From NCBI RefSeq assembly GCF_039525805.1, contig NZ_BAAAHZ010000001.1: a DNA stretch of 64,000 bases, one strand, 5' to 3'. Numbering within the stretch: the first letter of the stretch is position 1; each line of letters starts with the position of its first letter. The DNA is from Dietzia natronolimnaea (lineage in GTDB: Bacteria; Actinomycetota; Actinomycetes; Mycobacteriales; Mycobacteriaceae). This document shows positions 42,206-51,648 of the stretch, one piece after another. Under the pieces are notes generated by a model. The model searched no databases. It saw only the letters and a list, made by a program, of their open reading frames with translations, and had not been told where the DNA came from. Both the position numbers and the translations under genes were made by a program.

Positions 42206-43252
42206 ATGACACCAGCCGGTCAGCCAGCCCGCCGTGCCCTTCTCCCCCGCCTTCTCGTGGCCCTCGCCTCCGCGGCGGCCCTGGCTCTCGGACTCCTCGT
42301 CGTCGTCATATCCCCCCGGGCCGACGCCGTCATCCCCCTCTCCCCCGTCTTCGACGGCCTGGCCCGCGGCGTCGACTCCTCGAGTTGGCAACACCCGCAC
42401 GGCGCGCCGGTCGACTGGCACGCGGCCGCCGCGTCCGGCCAGTCCTTCGCCTTCATCAAGGCCACCGAGGGCACCGGCCCCGCGAACCGCTACTACGAGG
42501 CCGACGTCGAGCAGGCCCGGGCATCCGGCATGGCCGTGGGCAGCTACCACAAGGCCCGCCCCGCGATGGATCCCGCGGTCCAGGCCCGCGCCTTCGCCAC
42601 CCGCCTGCAGTCCGTGGGAGGCGCCCAGCTGCCGCCGGTGCTCGACATCGAGACCGACGAGGGCAAGAACCCGGAGGAGCTGATCGAGTGGACGCACGTC
42701 TTCCTCACCGAACTCCATCACCTCACCGGGCGGACCCCGATCATCTACACGTACCGCTTCTTCTGGATCGACCGGATGGCCAACACCACCCGGTTCTCCG
42801 AGTACCCGCTGTGGCTGGCCGAATACGGGGTGCCGGAGCCCACGCTCCCCGTGATCGGTGGCTGGAGCGAGTGGCTCTTCTGGCAGAACTCGGAGACCGG
42901 CGAGGTGCCGGGCTTCGCCGGCCCCGTGGACCTCAACGTCTTCGCCGGGACGCGCGAGGAGCTCGGGGCGTGGATGGGACCCGTCACGCCGGGCGAGGCG
43001 CCGGCACTCCCGCCGGCACCCGAGCCGGCCCCCGCCCCGGAGGCCGCCCCCGCGCCGGCACCCGTCGCCGCCCCCGCGCCGGATTCCGCACCCGTCCTCG
43101 ATCCCGCCCCCGCCCCCGTCGCCGGAGGACGCGCGGAACCGGTCACCATCGTGGTCCCGGAGGGACTGCCCGCCCCGGACGGCGTCCGACTGCCCGAGAC
43201 CGTCACCGTCCCGGCCCACATGCTCGACCAGATCCCGCCCGAGTTCCGCTAG
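42206..43252 (+). CDS. Secreted GH25 muramidase (lysozyme)
   Basis: The 348-residue product has an N-terminal membrane/signal helix (LLVALASAAALALGLLVVVI), then a GH25 domain: GVDSSSWQHPHG with the nucleophilic-side Asp, FAFIKATEGTG, and PPVLDIETDEG carrying the Asp-x-Glu catalytic pair. The end is a long Pro/Ala linker (about 270-310) and a short tail. It would cut the glycan of peptidoglycan in the wall. The ATG at 42206 lies 6 nt after GATACT (42194-42199), suggesting a leaderless start. A GlxR-like half-site (TGTGA) at about 42173 is weak. Confidence 0.93.
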   Translation: MTPAGQPARRALLPRLLVALASAAALALGLLVVVISPRADAVIPLSPVFDGLARGVDSSSWQHPHGAPVDWHAAAASGQSFAFIKATEGTGPANRYYEADVEQARASGMAVGSYHKARPAMDPAVQARAFATRLQSVGGAQLPPVLDIETDEGKNPEELIEWTHVFLTELHHLTGRTPIIYTYRFFWIDRMANTTRFSEYPLWLAEYGVPEPTLPVIGGWSEWLFWQNSETGEVPGFAGPVDLNVFAGTREELGAWMGPVTPGEAPALPPAPEPAPAPEAAPAPAPVAAPAPDSAPVLDPAPAPVAGGRAEPVTIVVPEGLPAPDGVRLPETVTVPAHMLDQIPPEFR

Positions 43253-43265
43253 GGGTTCTGACGAG

Positions 43266-43637
43266 CTAGGCCGACCGGCGCCGGGACACCGCCGCGCGCA
43301 GCGCCCGCCAGCCCAGGAGGAACACCCCGGTGGCGATCGCGGCCACCACCATGAAGCTCCAGTGCGGCACCCGTCCGTCACCGATCCCCCGGATCAGCAT
43401 CCCGCCGACGAGGGTGGCGACCCACACCAGGACACCCGACCGGATGGTCCCGGGGTCGCGGCGCGTGGCGAGCACCACGACCCACCCCACCACCAGACCC
43501 ACCAGGAACGGCCACGCCGTCCCCCACACCTGCCCGATCCCGAGGCCCTCGGAATGGGCGCCGCGCCCGAAGGTCGCGAACACCCCCACGAGCACGGCGT
43601 CCAGCAGGAACATCAGCGGCAGGGCCACTCGGCTCAC
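43266..43637 (-). CDS. DUF3054 membrane protein
   Basis: The 123-residue product has four membrane helices with TFGRGAHSEGLG between the first and second and a WGTAWPFLVG second helix, as in DUF3054. The function is unknown. The ATG at 43637 overlaps the stop of the upstream gene by 4 bp, so it is in the mmpL3-side operon. Confidence 0.85.
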   Translation of the reverse strand: MSRVALPLMFLLDAVLVGVFATFGRGAHSEGLGIGQVWGTAWPFLVGLVVGWVVVLATRRDPGTIRSGVLVWVATLVGGMLIRGIGDGRVPHWSFMVVAAIATGVFLLGWRALRAAVSRRRSA

Positions 43638-44944
43638 CTATCCCTCTCGTCACGGTGCTCGCCGCCGCCCAGCGAGCAGGAGGCCTCACCTTCCCCGGCG
43701 TCCCGGGTCCCGTCCTCCCGGACGCGCAAAAGGGGGATCGGCCCGGAGTCGTGGGGGACGGTGGCGCGCCACGGCGTGCCCCTCATCGGCCACATCGCGG
43801 CGAGACCGGCGGGCGGGGCGGCGATCACGGCTGGTTGGTCGGGGTGGAGGCGGGGCGACGACGACGAGGCGTCCTCGCGCGGGGTGTCGTCCTCCGAGGG
43901 TTCGGCATCCGGATCGATCTCCACCGCACCGCGGTAGAAGAGGAAGAAGACCACCCACCCCGCCAGCGCCACGAGGACGAAGCTGACGATGCGGTAGAGG
44001 AACACCGCCGCGAACGCCTGGTGCGCACCGAGCCCGCCCGCGGTGAGCGCGGTGATGAGCGCGAACTCGACCGTTCCCAGACCACCGGGGGTGATCGGCG
44101 CGGAGGCCACGATCTTGCCGGTGACGTAGGCGATACACAGACCGCCGATGCTGGGCTGGGCGCCGACCGCGTGGGCGGCCGCCCACAGGCAGCCGATGTC
44201 GGCGACCCAGTTGAGGAGTGAGAACGCGAAGGCCTTGGAGAACTGGGTCTTGGTCATCTCGACCGCCTCGGCCTGCTCCACGATCTTGCGGACCCCGGTC
44301 GCACCGTGGTCGGCGGGCCGGCGGCGCCGGGCGTTGACCCACGCCAACAACGACAGCAGGGCCTCCTCGATCCTGTCGGGGTTCCTGGCGGCCCACTGCA
44401 CCACCACCACGATCGCCACGAGGCCGATCGCGGACAGCATCAGCAGGAACGGGTTGGACACGCGGCCCACCAGGAAGAAGCCCATCAACGCGAGCAGCAC
44501 GATCCCCACCGTGGACAGCACTCCGGAGATCACCAGTTGCCACGACGCCACCACCCGGGTCGCGCCCCACTGGCGGGTCTTCCGGTAGGTCAGGGTGGTT
44601 CCGAAGACCTGCCCGCCGGGGATACAGGTCGAGAACGCGTTGGCGGAGAAGACCAGACCGACGCTCGCCCAGTACCCCACCCTGACGCCCGCCGACTGCA
44701 GCAGCACCTTCTGCACCGAGCCGTAGCTGGACATGGAGAGGTAGGAGAACACCAGCGCCACCGCGACCCAACCCCAGTGCGGGCTGGTGACCGCCGAGAA
44801 CCCCTCGGCGAAGAACGGCATCTGCCCGCGGAGCCAGTAGAGGACGAAGCCCAGGACGGCCAGGGTCGCCAAGGCCTTGAACCAGGGGTTGACCAGGACC
44901 ACCCGGACACGACGGCGCAGGACGGCGCCCCGGGTCCCCTTCAT
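43634..44944 (-). CDS. UPF0104/LPG-synthase-TM-like integral membrane protein
   Basis: The ATG at 44944 follows TATGGT (44951-44956) by 6 nt and gives 436 residues. About eight membrane helices are visible, with GLGTVEFALITALTAGG and ITPGG, marks of the lysylphosphatidylglycerol synthase transmembrane (YbhN) family. A long soluble C-terminal tail (about 345-436) is rich in Asp, Ser and Pro. The family includes lipid flippases and membrane proteins of the cell envelope. In M. tuberculosis the position below mmpL3 is held by Rv0204c, also a membrane protein; identity is not proven. Confidence 0.85.
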   Translation of the reverse strand: MKGTRGAVLRRRVRVVLVNPWFKALATLAVLGFVLYWLRGQMPFFAEGFSAVTSPHWGWVAVALVFSYLSMSSYGSVQKVLLQSAGVRVGYWASVGLVFSANAFSTCIPGGQVFGTTLTYRKTRQWGATRVVASWQLVISGVLSTVGIVLLALMGFFLVGRVSNPFLLMLSAIGLVAIVVVVQWAARNPDRIEEALLSLLAWVNARRRRPADHGATGVRKIVEQAEAVEMTKTQFSKAFAFSLLNWVADIGCLWAAAHAVGAQPSIGGLCIAYVTGKIVASAPITPGGLGTVEFALITALTAGGLGAHQAFAAVFLYRIVSFVLVALAGWVVFFLFYRGAVEIDPDAEPSEDDTPREDASSSSPRLHPDQPAVIAAPPAGLAAMWPMRGTPWRATVPHDSGPIPLLRVREDGTRDAGEGEASCSLGGGEHRDERDR

Positions 44945-45008
44945 CCCGCCACCATAACCCGCGGACCGGCCTCGGCCCAGGTTCACACTCCGGAGGTCGG
45001 GCGGGGCC

Positions 45009-47564
45009 TCACGCGTCGCGATCCCGTTCCCTCTCCCGCTCCCGCTCCTGCCGGAGCCGGGCGATCAGCTCCGCGGCGGGGATCTTCTCCCCGCCGCCCC
45101 CGTCCCGACGACGGTGCTCGGGCCGGGGTGCGGTCCGGAGGTCGGGTTCGGGCTCGCGCACAGGTTCGGGCGCGGGTTGGCGCACAGGTTCCGACTCGCG
45201 CACAGGTTCCGGCTCGCGCACAGGTTCCGCTTCGGGCTCGCGCTCGAGGAGCCCCACCGCCGATCCCGGCACCTGCGTCCCCTCCGCCACGGAGGGTCCG
45301 TCAGCGGGGCTCCCCGCGACAGGTCCGGCGGGTGCGGTGTCAGGGACGCCCGTCTCCGTGACCCTGACCGGTCCCGCCGACCCGACCCGGGCAGGGCCGC
45401 CCTGCAGGTGTTCGGGCTCGTCGCCGATCTCGGCCTCGCCCAGGCCGATCCGCTCCTGGACCCGCTTCATCCACCGGGGGGCCCACCAGTTGTCGGTGCC
45501 CAGCATCTGCATTACCGCGGGCACCAGCAGCATGCGGATCACCGTGGCGTCGATGATCAGGGCGGCGATCATGCCGAACGCGATGTACTTCATCATCACG
45601 ATGTCCGAGAACGCGAACGCACCGGTCACCACGATGAGGATTAGCGCGGCCGAGGTGATGATCCGACCGGTGTTGGCCACACCGCTGCGGATGGCCTCGG
45701 CGGTCCTGGCGCCCCGGGATCGCGCCTCGACCATCCGGGACACCAGGAACACCTCGTAGTCCGTGGACAACCCGTAGATGATCGCCATCAGCAGCACCAC
45801 CACTGGCGAGGTGAGCGGCCCCGGTGTGAAGCCGAGCAGGTCGGCGAGGTGCCCGTCGACGAAGATCCACGTGAGGATCCCGAGCGTGGCGCCCAGGCCC
45901 AGCAGGTTCATGATCGCCGCCTTGATGGGCAGCACCAGCGAGCCGAACGCCAGGAACATCAGGATCGTGGTGGCGACCAGCACGTACAGCACGAACCACG
46001 GGAGTCCGTCGACCAGCGCGTCGACCGAGTCGGACTCCATGGCCGGGTTCCCGCCCACGTGGACCTCGGTGCCGGCGGGGATCGGGAACTGCTGCAGGTA
46101 CTCGACGGTCTCGGCCGGTGAGTTGCGGTCGACCAGACCGGACTGCAGGACCACCACGTCGCGGCCCTGGTCGTCCTGCTGTCCGGACCGGGCGAACTGG
46201 AACGGACCGGTGAGCCCGGGCGCGTTGTTGGCCTCGGCGCGGATCTGCGAGAGCGTGGCGCCGTCCGAACCGATCACGACGAGCTTGACCGGGTCGGTGC
46301 GGGTGCCGGGGAAGTTCTGGTCGTACTGCTCCTGCGCCACCCGCGTGGTGTTGTCCGGCGGGAGGTAGGTCTCGTTGATGCCGCCGAACTTGACCCCGGA
46401 GAACGGGATGATGAGCGCCACGAGGACCACCACGACGGGCACCGCCACCGCCACCGGGTGCTTCATCGAGAAGTCGGCGACCCGGCCGAACAGCCCGTTC
46501 TCCACCTGCTCGCGGGTGCGGTGCCGCTGCAGGCGCTTGATGCCGAGCATGTCGACGCGGTGCCCCAACATCACCAGCACCGCCGGGAGCAGCGTCACCG
46601 ACAGCAGCGCGGCCAGGATGACGGCGGCGATCGCCCCGTAGGCCACCGACTTGAGGAAGTCCTGCGGGAAGATCAGCAGTCCGGACAGGGTCACGCCCAC
46701 CATGACGGCCGAGAACACCACGGTGCGGCCGGCGGTGGCCACGGCTCTGCGTACGGCGACGACCGGTGGGTACCCCTCGGCCATCTCCTCCCGGAACCGG
46801 CTCACCACAAACAGGCCGTAGTCGATCGCCAGCCCCAGGCCGATCAGCGTGACCACGTTCTGGGCGAACGAGTTGACCGGCACCACCAACGACAGCAGGT
46901 GCAGGGCGCCGATCGACCCGAGGATCGTCAGGATGCCCACGGCCACCGGCAGGAACGCGGCCACCACGCCGCCGAACACCACGATGAGCAGGACGAACAC
47001 CAGGGGCAGCGCGATGAGCTCCGCCCGGACGAGGTCGGCGTCCATGCCGTCCTGCAGCGCTCCCGCGACCGCCTGGACGCCGGCGACGTCGGTCTCGATG
47101 CCGTCGACGTCGATCCGGTTCTCGATCACCCGGAAGTTCTCGAGGATCTCCTCCTCCTCGCCCGCCAGCTGGATCGAGGCCACCGCGATGCCCTCGTCAC
47201 GGTTGACCAGGGCGGGGGACTGGTTGTAGACGAAGCTGGTCACGCCGGTGACCTCGTCGGGGAACTCGTCGCGGATCGCGTCGAGCGAGGCCCGGACGGG
47301 GTCCTGGAACGCGGGATCGTCGACCGTGGTGCCCTCGGGGGCGTGATAGGTGACGACGACGTCGCCGAGCGCGTCGCGGCCGTACGCCTCCTGCTCGAGC
47401 CGCTCGGCGGTCGCCCACCCGCTCTTCGGGTCCTCGAAGCCCCCCTGACCGAAGGCGTTGCCGAAGATGCTGCCGGCGACGCTGAGGGCGGCCATGACCA
47501 GGACCATGAAGAGCAGGACGGGGACGCGGCGGCGGGCGACGAACCCTCCGAGTGAGTTGAACAC
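45009..47564 (-). CDS. mmpL3: MmpL3-type RND transporter (trehalose monomycolate export)
   Basis: The GTG at 47564 gives 851 residues. Twelve helices in two halves surround two periplasmic porter domains. Both proton-relay Asp-Tyr pairs of MmpL3 are present: LAIDYGLFVVSRFREE in TM4 and LSTDYEVFLVSRMVEA in TM10. The C-terminal 170 residues are a soluble tail with repeated charged units (PVREPEPVRESEPV), ending in Arg/Glu repeats. MmpL3 moves trehalose monomycolate across the inner membrane for mycomembrane building and is essential in mycobacteria. Its place after trmB and the NYN gene is the expected locus, so assignment is strong. Only the tail is unusual. Confidence 0.95.
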   Translation of the reverse strand: MFNSLGGFVARRRVPVLLFMVLVMAALSVAGSIFGNAFGQGGFEDPKSGWATAERLEQEAYGRDALGDVVVTYHAPEGTTVDDPAFQDPVRASLDAIRDEFPDEVTGVTSFVYNQSPALVNRDEGIAVASIQLAGEEEEILENFRVIENRIDVDGIETDVAGVQAVAGALQDGMDADLVRAELIALPLVFVLLIVVFGGVVAAFLPVAVGILTILGSIGALHLLSLVVPVNSFAQNVVTLIGLGLAIDYGLFVVSRFREEMAEGYPPVVAVRRAVATAGRTVVFSAVMVGVTLSGLLIFPQDFLKSVAYGAIAAVILAALLSVTLLPAVLVMLGHRVDMLGIKRLQRHRTREQVENGLFGRVADFSMKHPVAVAVPVVVVLVALIIPFSGVKFGGINETYLPPDNTTRVAQEQYDQNFPGTRTDPVKLVVIGSDGATLSQIRAEANNAPGLTGPFQFARSGQQDDQGRDVVVLQSGLVDRNSPAETVEYLQQFPIPAGTEVHVGGNPAMESDSVDALVDGLPWFVLYVLVATTILMFLAFGSLVLPIKAAIMNLLGLGATLGILTWIFVDGHLADLLGFTPGPLTSPVVVLLMAIIYGLSTDYEVFLVSRMVEARSRGARTAEAIRSGVANTGRIITSAALILIVVTGAFAFSDIVMMKYIAFGMIAALIIDATVIRMLLVPAVMQMLGTDNWWAPRWMKRVQERIGLGEAEIGDEPEHLQGGPARVGSAGPVRVTETGVPDTAPAGPVAGSPADGPSVAEGTQVPGSAVGLLEREPEAEPVREPEPVRESEPVRQPAPEPVREPEPDLRTAPRPEHRRRDGGGGEKIPAAELIARLRQERERERERDRDA

Positions 47565-47576
47565 GGCTGCGCGCTC

Positions 47577-48251
47577 CTAACGCGAGTTGAGCAGGGCGGT
47601 GAGCGGCCGGAGCGGCTGCAGCCAGGCACCCTCGTCGGGCAGGTTCTCCAGGCTGACCCGGGGCAGGGGCTCCCGGAACACGCCTGGGATGTCCTCGAGG
47701 TCGAGGAATCGGATCGTGTCGTGCTGGACGGCCCAGGTGGCGTGCTCCCGGAACCCGATGACGGTGACGGGGACCTCGTCGGCGAGCTCCTCCAACGGCT
47801 CGCGGAACGCCTGGCCGTCGGCGGAGGCCACCACGACACCGGCGAGCCTGCCGGACTCGGCGCGCCGGTCGATGTGCTCGAGCATGTCGTCGTCGACATC
47901 GGAGTCTTCGCTGGTCTTGGGCTTGGCGAAGACGGCGAAGCCGACGTTGCGCAGGGCCTCGACCCAGGGGCGGACGTTGTCCGAGGTGCCCGGGACGATG
48001 TTGGTGAAGACGGTCGCCTCGGCCTCGAGGGTGTCGTTGGTGGTCACCGACAACTCGGCCGCGTACCCGAGCAGCCACCGCCCGAGCGCGTCGAAACGGG
48101 GACGGTACACGGCCGTGGGACGGCCGCCGAGGATCGAGCCCAGGCCCATGTCCACGTTGGGGGCGTCCCAGACGAGCAGCACCAGGCCCGGGGCGTCGGG
48201 CGGCACCACGTCGGAGAGGTCGTGGGCGTCCGGTCCGTCAGGTGGGGTCAT
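47577..48251 (-). CDS. NYN-domain protein of the mmpL3 locus (Rv0207c-like)
   Basis: The 224-residue product has a NYN/PIN-like fold: VLLVWDAPNVDM at the start, DSDVDDDMLEHI in the middle and GVVVASADGQAF later, which place the acidic residues of the active site. It resembles the Rv0207c type by position and length. It is likely an RNase-like protein of unknown target. It lies 37 bp after trmB and 12 bp before mmpL3, so all three are probably co-transcribed. The GAGG ribosome site is weak. Confidence 0.85.
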   Translation of the reverse strand: MTPPDGPDAHDLSDVVPPDAPGLVLLVWDAPNVDMGLGSILGGRPTAVYRPRFDALGRWLLGYAAELSVTTNDTLEAEATVFTNIVPGTSDNVRPWVEALRNVGFAVFAKPKTSEDSDVDDDMLEHIDRRAESGRLAGVVVASADGQAFREPLEELADEVPVTVIGFREHATWAVQHDTIRFLDLEDIPGVFREPLPRVSLENLPDEGAWLQPLRPLTALLNSR

Positions 48252-48288
48252 CGTCTGCTGCCTCGGTCTTCTTGTAGATACGGGGTTG

Positions 48289-49074
48289 TCAGTCTCTACG
48301 ACGCCAGAGGAACTCGTTGATCACTCGCTCCTCCTGCAGACCCTTGCCCTCGAACTTCGTCACGGGTCTTTTCAGACTGAACGGTACGTGTCCGGCCCCG
48401 GTCGTGGCGTCGAGCCGCTCGAGTGAGGGTTCCGCGTCGCCGGTCTCGGCGATCCAGTCGGCATAGTCCGCGTGGTCGGTGGCCACGTGGAGCACACCGC
48501 CGGGACGGAGGCGCGAGGAGATCAGTTCGAACGTGCCCGACTGCAGGAGCCGCCGCTTGTGGTGGCGGGCCTTGGGCCACGGATCCGGGAAGAACACGCG
48601 CACGCCGGTCAGGCTCGACGGCGCGATCATGTTGGTCAGCACGTCCACCCCGTCGCCGCGGATCATCCGGACGTTCTCGAGCCCCTCGCGCAGGATCATC
48701 CCCAGGAGCTGGGCCAGACCCGGCTGGTAGACCTCCACCGCGATGACGTCCACATCGGGCTCGTCGGCCGCCATCGCCGCGGTCGACGTCCCGGTCCCGG
48801 AGCCGATCTCCACGATCAGAGGCGCGACGCGACCGAACAGGGCCTGCGGGTCGACGAGGTCGTCCGCCACGTTGCGGCCGTAGGTCGGCCAGTGTTCCTC
48901 CCAGTTCCGCTGCTGCCCCGGACGCAGGGTGCCGCGCCGGAACCGGTAGGCCGTGACCCTGGGGAACAGACGCGGGTCGTGGTCGGGGGTCGCACCGCCC
49001 CGGGTGTCGCCGTCCGGGGTGTCGCCGTCCGGGGTGTCGCCGTCCGCCGGTCGGGGGCTCTCGCTCTGGTTCAC
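48289..49074 (-). CDS. trmB: tRNA (guanine-N7-)-methyltransferase
   Basis: The GTG at 49074 gives 261 residues. After an Asp/Thr repeat tail (three 15-bp DNA repeats encode DGDTP units) comes the TrmB domain: VEIGSGTGTSTAAMA binds SAM and FPDPWPKARHHKRRL is the diagnostic motif, with a late PVTKFEGKG. TrmB makes m7G46 in tRNA. The start is uncertain within the N-terminal tail, since it is not conserved; the motif parts are complete. It is first in the operon with the NYN gene and mmpL3. Confidence 0.95.
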   Translation of the reverse strand: MNQSESPRPADGDTPDGDTPDGDTRGGATPDHDPRLFPRVTAYRFRRGTLRPGQQRNWEEHWPTYGRNVADDLVDPQALFGRVAPLIVEIGSGTGTSTAAMAADEPDVDVIAVEVYQPGLAQLLGMILREGLENVRMIRGDGVDVLTNMIAPSSLTGVRVFFPDPWPKARHHKRRLLQSGTFELISSRLRPGGVLHVATDHADYADWIAETGDAEPSLERLDATTGAGHVPFSLKRPVTKFEGKGLQEERVINEFLWRRRD

Positions 49075-49220
49075 CCGGTCATCATCCCGTAGTCGGCGGC
49101 CCGGGTCCGAATCCGGTGGCCGGGCGGGGCGTGCGCCGGGACGACGGGCACCGCCCGGGATACCCGCCGGACCCGGGGGAAGGTCTTGCCGCCGCAGCCC
49201 GGCCGGGACACCATGAGCCC

Positions 49221-49898
49221 GTGCCGATCGTGACCCACGACACCGCTCCCCGTCCCACGGCGCGGCCGCCGATCGCCGACCCCGTCTCCCGGGTCCGGCG
49301 GATGGTCGGCTCCGCGCGGGAGCACGGCGGCGACCGCATCGTGGGGGACGGACTCGGCGAGCTGGAACTCGCGCTCGCCCGCGTCGACGCGCCGGCGGAC
49401 ATCCGTGTGCGGGGCGGACTCGGGTCGGGCCGACGCACCCTCGCCGCGGCGCTGCGCACCCGCAGAGGGTGGCGTCCCGCGATCGACGACCTGGACGTGC
49501 TGGCCGCACACGACGGCGCGGCGCGCACGCCACCCGACGTGGAGATCACGCGCACGCCACCCGACGTGGAGATCATCTGTCTGCGTACGGCGCCGTGTCG
49601 GCACGAGGAGGCCTGGGTGCGGCGTCCCCGGGCACACCCGCTCCTGGTGGTGGCCACCGGCGTCGACGAGGCGGCTCCGCCCCGGTGGGCCCGCGGGCTC
49701 CCCGCGGTGGACGCCCGACGGGCGTCCGACGGGTCTCTCGACGTCGTGGTGTCCTTCCTCGACCGGGCCCTCGAGGGACTCCCCGCGGTCCGTCTCGCCC
49801 GACTCGAGGCGGAGCTGGAGAGGCTCTCGGTCCACGACCGGGTCGGCGACCTCGCCGAGGCCGCGTTGTGCGCGCTCGGCCCGCAGGGCCGCACATGA
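49221..49898 (+). CDS. Degenerate P-loop GTPase-like protein, first of a pair (Rv0209-like position)
   Basis: The GTG at 49221 gives 225 residues. A strand leads into RVRGGLGSGRRTLAAALRTR, which looks like a P-loop in which the invariant Lys is Arg. It is followed by an aspartate-containing strand (PAIDDLDVLAAH) and IICLRTAP, LLVVATGVDEA, as in dynamin-like or Era-like GTPases with a lost guanine-specificity motif. A 27-bp tandem duplication (about 49527-49580) inserts nine residues (RTPPDVEIT). No membrane helix is seen. It overlaps the next gene by 4 bp. The locus lies between trmB and pckG, where M. tuberculosis has Rv0209 and Rv0210. Confidence 0.65.
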   Translation: MPIVTHDTAPRPTARPPIADPVSRVRRMVGSAREHGGDRIVGDGLGELELALARVDAPADIRVRGGLGSGRRTLAAALRTRRGWRPAIDDLDVLAAHDGAARTPPDVEITRTPPDVEIICLRTAPCRHEEAWVRRPRAHPLLVVATGVDEAAPPRWARGLPAVDARRASDGSLDVVVSFLDRALEGLPAVRLARLEAELERLSVHDRVGDLAEAALCALGPQGRT

Positions 49899-51238
49899 GC
49901 GCGATCCCGCCGACACCGGGCGGGCGGGTCGTGCGGACCGTGGCCGTCCTCGGCGCGCGGGACTCCGCCGTGCCGGCCGTGGCCGAGGCGCTCACCGCGG
50001 CCGCCGGGCCGACCGTCGCCGACAGCGGGGGCGACATCCGCGTCGTCGTCGACGCCGGACCCGACGACCGGCCGGATGCCGCGGTGCTCGTCGTCGACGC
50101 CGTCTGCCCCATCCGGCCCGACGACCTGGAGGTCGCCCGCGGCGTGGCCTCCCGGGTCCCGCTGGCGGTGGCCCTCGCCGGGGGCGTCGACACGTGCGAC
50201 CCCGAGGCGTTGTCGGAGACCCTCGACGTCACCTCCCGACGACTCGCCGAGGCGGGGGTGACGGCGCCGCTGCGGGTGCTGGACTCCGATCCCGCCGCCC
50301 CGGCGGCCCTGCTCGCGGCAGTGCTCGACTCCCCGGCCGATCGAGCGACGGACCGCCGCGCGGGCGGGGGCGCGCGCGGAGACGGAACGGACCGGGCGGC
50401 CGCGCAGGGTCCCGCGACGGACACCGTCGACTGGCTCCTCGCGCGTCGCACCGAGGCCATCACCTCGCGTTCCCAGTCGCTCCGGCAGGACGTGCAGGCA
50501 CTGCGCATGGAGGTGGTGCAGGACCTCCACCGTTCGATGCGTGACCTCGGCTCCCGCGCGCGGGAGGAGCTCGCGGCCGCGCCGCGAGCCCGGGTCGACG
50601 GGATCGTCCGGGCCCTGGCCACCGACGCGGACACCGCGGTCGCGGGGACCATCGCGCGTGCGGACCGTCGCGCGGACGCGCTCGTGGCCCGCCACCTCGG
50701 GGCCGCCGCGCCCACCACACCGCGGATCCCCGCACCGTCCGGCGGGATCGCCCCGGGTCGTCCGCCCCGCAACCACGGCGAGGAGGCACTCGTGATGATC
50801 ATGGGTGCGGCCGGCGGGACCGGGGTGGGGCGCATGCTCCTGTCCCCACTCGCCGAGATCCCCGGGCTGGCGGCGGTGGTGATCCCCCTGGCGTTGCTCT
50901 GCGGCGTCGCGCTCGGGTGGACCACGGTCACGGTCAGGCGGACCCAGACGCTGCGGACGCACACGTCCGCCGTCGTGACCGAACGTCTGGGCGCCCTGCG
51001 CGCAGAGGTCGAACAGTCCCTCGGCGCCAGGATCCTGGCCGCGGAGGCCACCATCACCGACGGCTTCGCCCATGACCCGGGCCCCCGGGTCGGTGATCTC
51101 GAACGCCGTATCCGCCGGTCACGGCTCACGGGGAGGGCACCCGCGCCCACCCCGACCACCGCTTCCGCGGCTACTGTTGCGGGGCCCGCAGGCACTCCCC
51201 CGCCCGCCCTCGCCACCCCAGGGAGCCCCTCGACATGA
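49895..51238 (+). CDS. Membrane protein with coiled coil and degenerate P-loop, second of the pair (Rv0210-like position)
   Basis: The 447-residue product starts with VVRTVAVLGARDSAVPAVAE, a strand-loop-helix that recalls a degenerate P-loop, then VVVDAGPDDRPDAAVLVVDAV. Residues of about 185-280 are coiled-coil-like (RSQSLRQDVQALRMEVVQD, RSMRDLGSRAREELAAAPRA). A membrane hairpin follows at about 325-350 (LAEIPGLAAVVIPLALLCGVAL), and the tail is Pro/Thr-rich. This resembles bacterial dynamin-like proteins whose nucleotide site has decayed. The function is unknown. It is translationally coupled to the genes on both sides (4-bp overlaps). Confidence 0.7.
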   Translation: MSAIPPTPGGRVVRTVAVLGARDSAVPAVAEALTAAAGPTVADSGGDIRVVVDAGPDDRPDAAVLVVDAVCPIRPDDLEVARGVASRVPLAVALAGGVDTCDPEALSETLDVTSRRLAEAGVTAPLRVLDSDPAAPAALLAAVLDSPADRATDRRAGGGARGDGTDRAAAQGPATDTVDWLLARRTEAITSRSQSLRQDVQALRMEVVQDLHRSMRDLGSRAREELAAAPRARVDGIVRALATDADTAVAGTIARADRRADALVARHLGAAAPTTPRIPAPSGGIAPGRPPRNHGEEALVMIMGAAGGTGVGRMLLSPLAEIPGLAAVVIPLALLCGVALGWTTVTVRRTQTLRTHTSAVVTERLGALRAEVEQSLGARILAAEATITDGFAHDPGPRVGDLERRIRRSRLTGRAPAPTPTTASAATVAGPAGTPPPALATPGSPST

Positions 51239-51648
51239 CCGACCCCTTCCCCGGTTCCGAACCGTCCGACTTCAGTGCCAGGCCCGACGTGTGCGGCCTC
51301 GACGGCGCCCCGCTCGCCGAGGCCTCGTCCCTGGGTCTGCACGTCCCGGTCGGTGACGGCGTCCTCGATCTCGGCTCACCCGAGGCGGATCTCGACGGCG
51401 ACGGCTTCATGGAGGCCGTCACCCGGGGGGACGGCCGGGGGCTCACCGTCTATACGGACGTCGACGGCGACGGGACGGTCGACCACGTCTCGACGGTCCG
51501 GTTCGACGGCAGCTACGACTCCTGGCGCCTGGCCAATCCCGCGGAGGGGGTCCCGTTCGGGGGCTTCACCAACGAGGCCCGTGCCGGGTCCCCCGAATCG
51601 TCGCCGGCCCCGGCCCGGTGGGAACGCATCGACCACGGCCACATCTGA
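51235..51648 (+). CDS. DUF6802-like acidic repeat protein
   Basis: The 137-residue product contains two Ca-binding-like loops: DLDGDGFMEAV and DVDGDGTVDHV, each with DxDxDG spacing, as in dockerin/EF-hand-type or FG-GAP loops. It fits DUF6802, known from Corynebacteriales. There is no signal peptide, which is odd for calcium loops that usually act outside the cell. The ATG overlaps the previous gene by 4 bp, so it belongs to the trmB-pckG gap operon. Function unknown. Confidence 0.7.
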   Translation: MTDPFPGSEPSDFSARPDVCGLDGAPLAEASSLGLHVPVGDGVLDLGSPEADLDGDGFMEAVTRGDGRGLTVYTDVDGDGTVDHVSTVRFDGSYDSWRLANPAEGVPFGGFTNEARAGSPESSPAPARWERIDHGHI

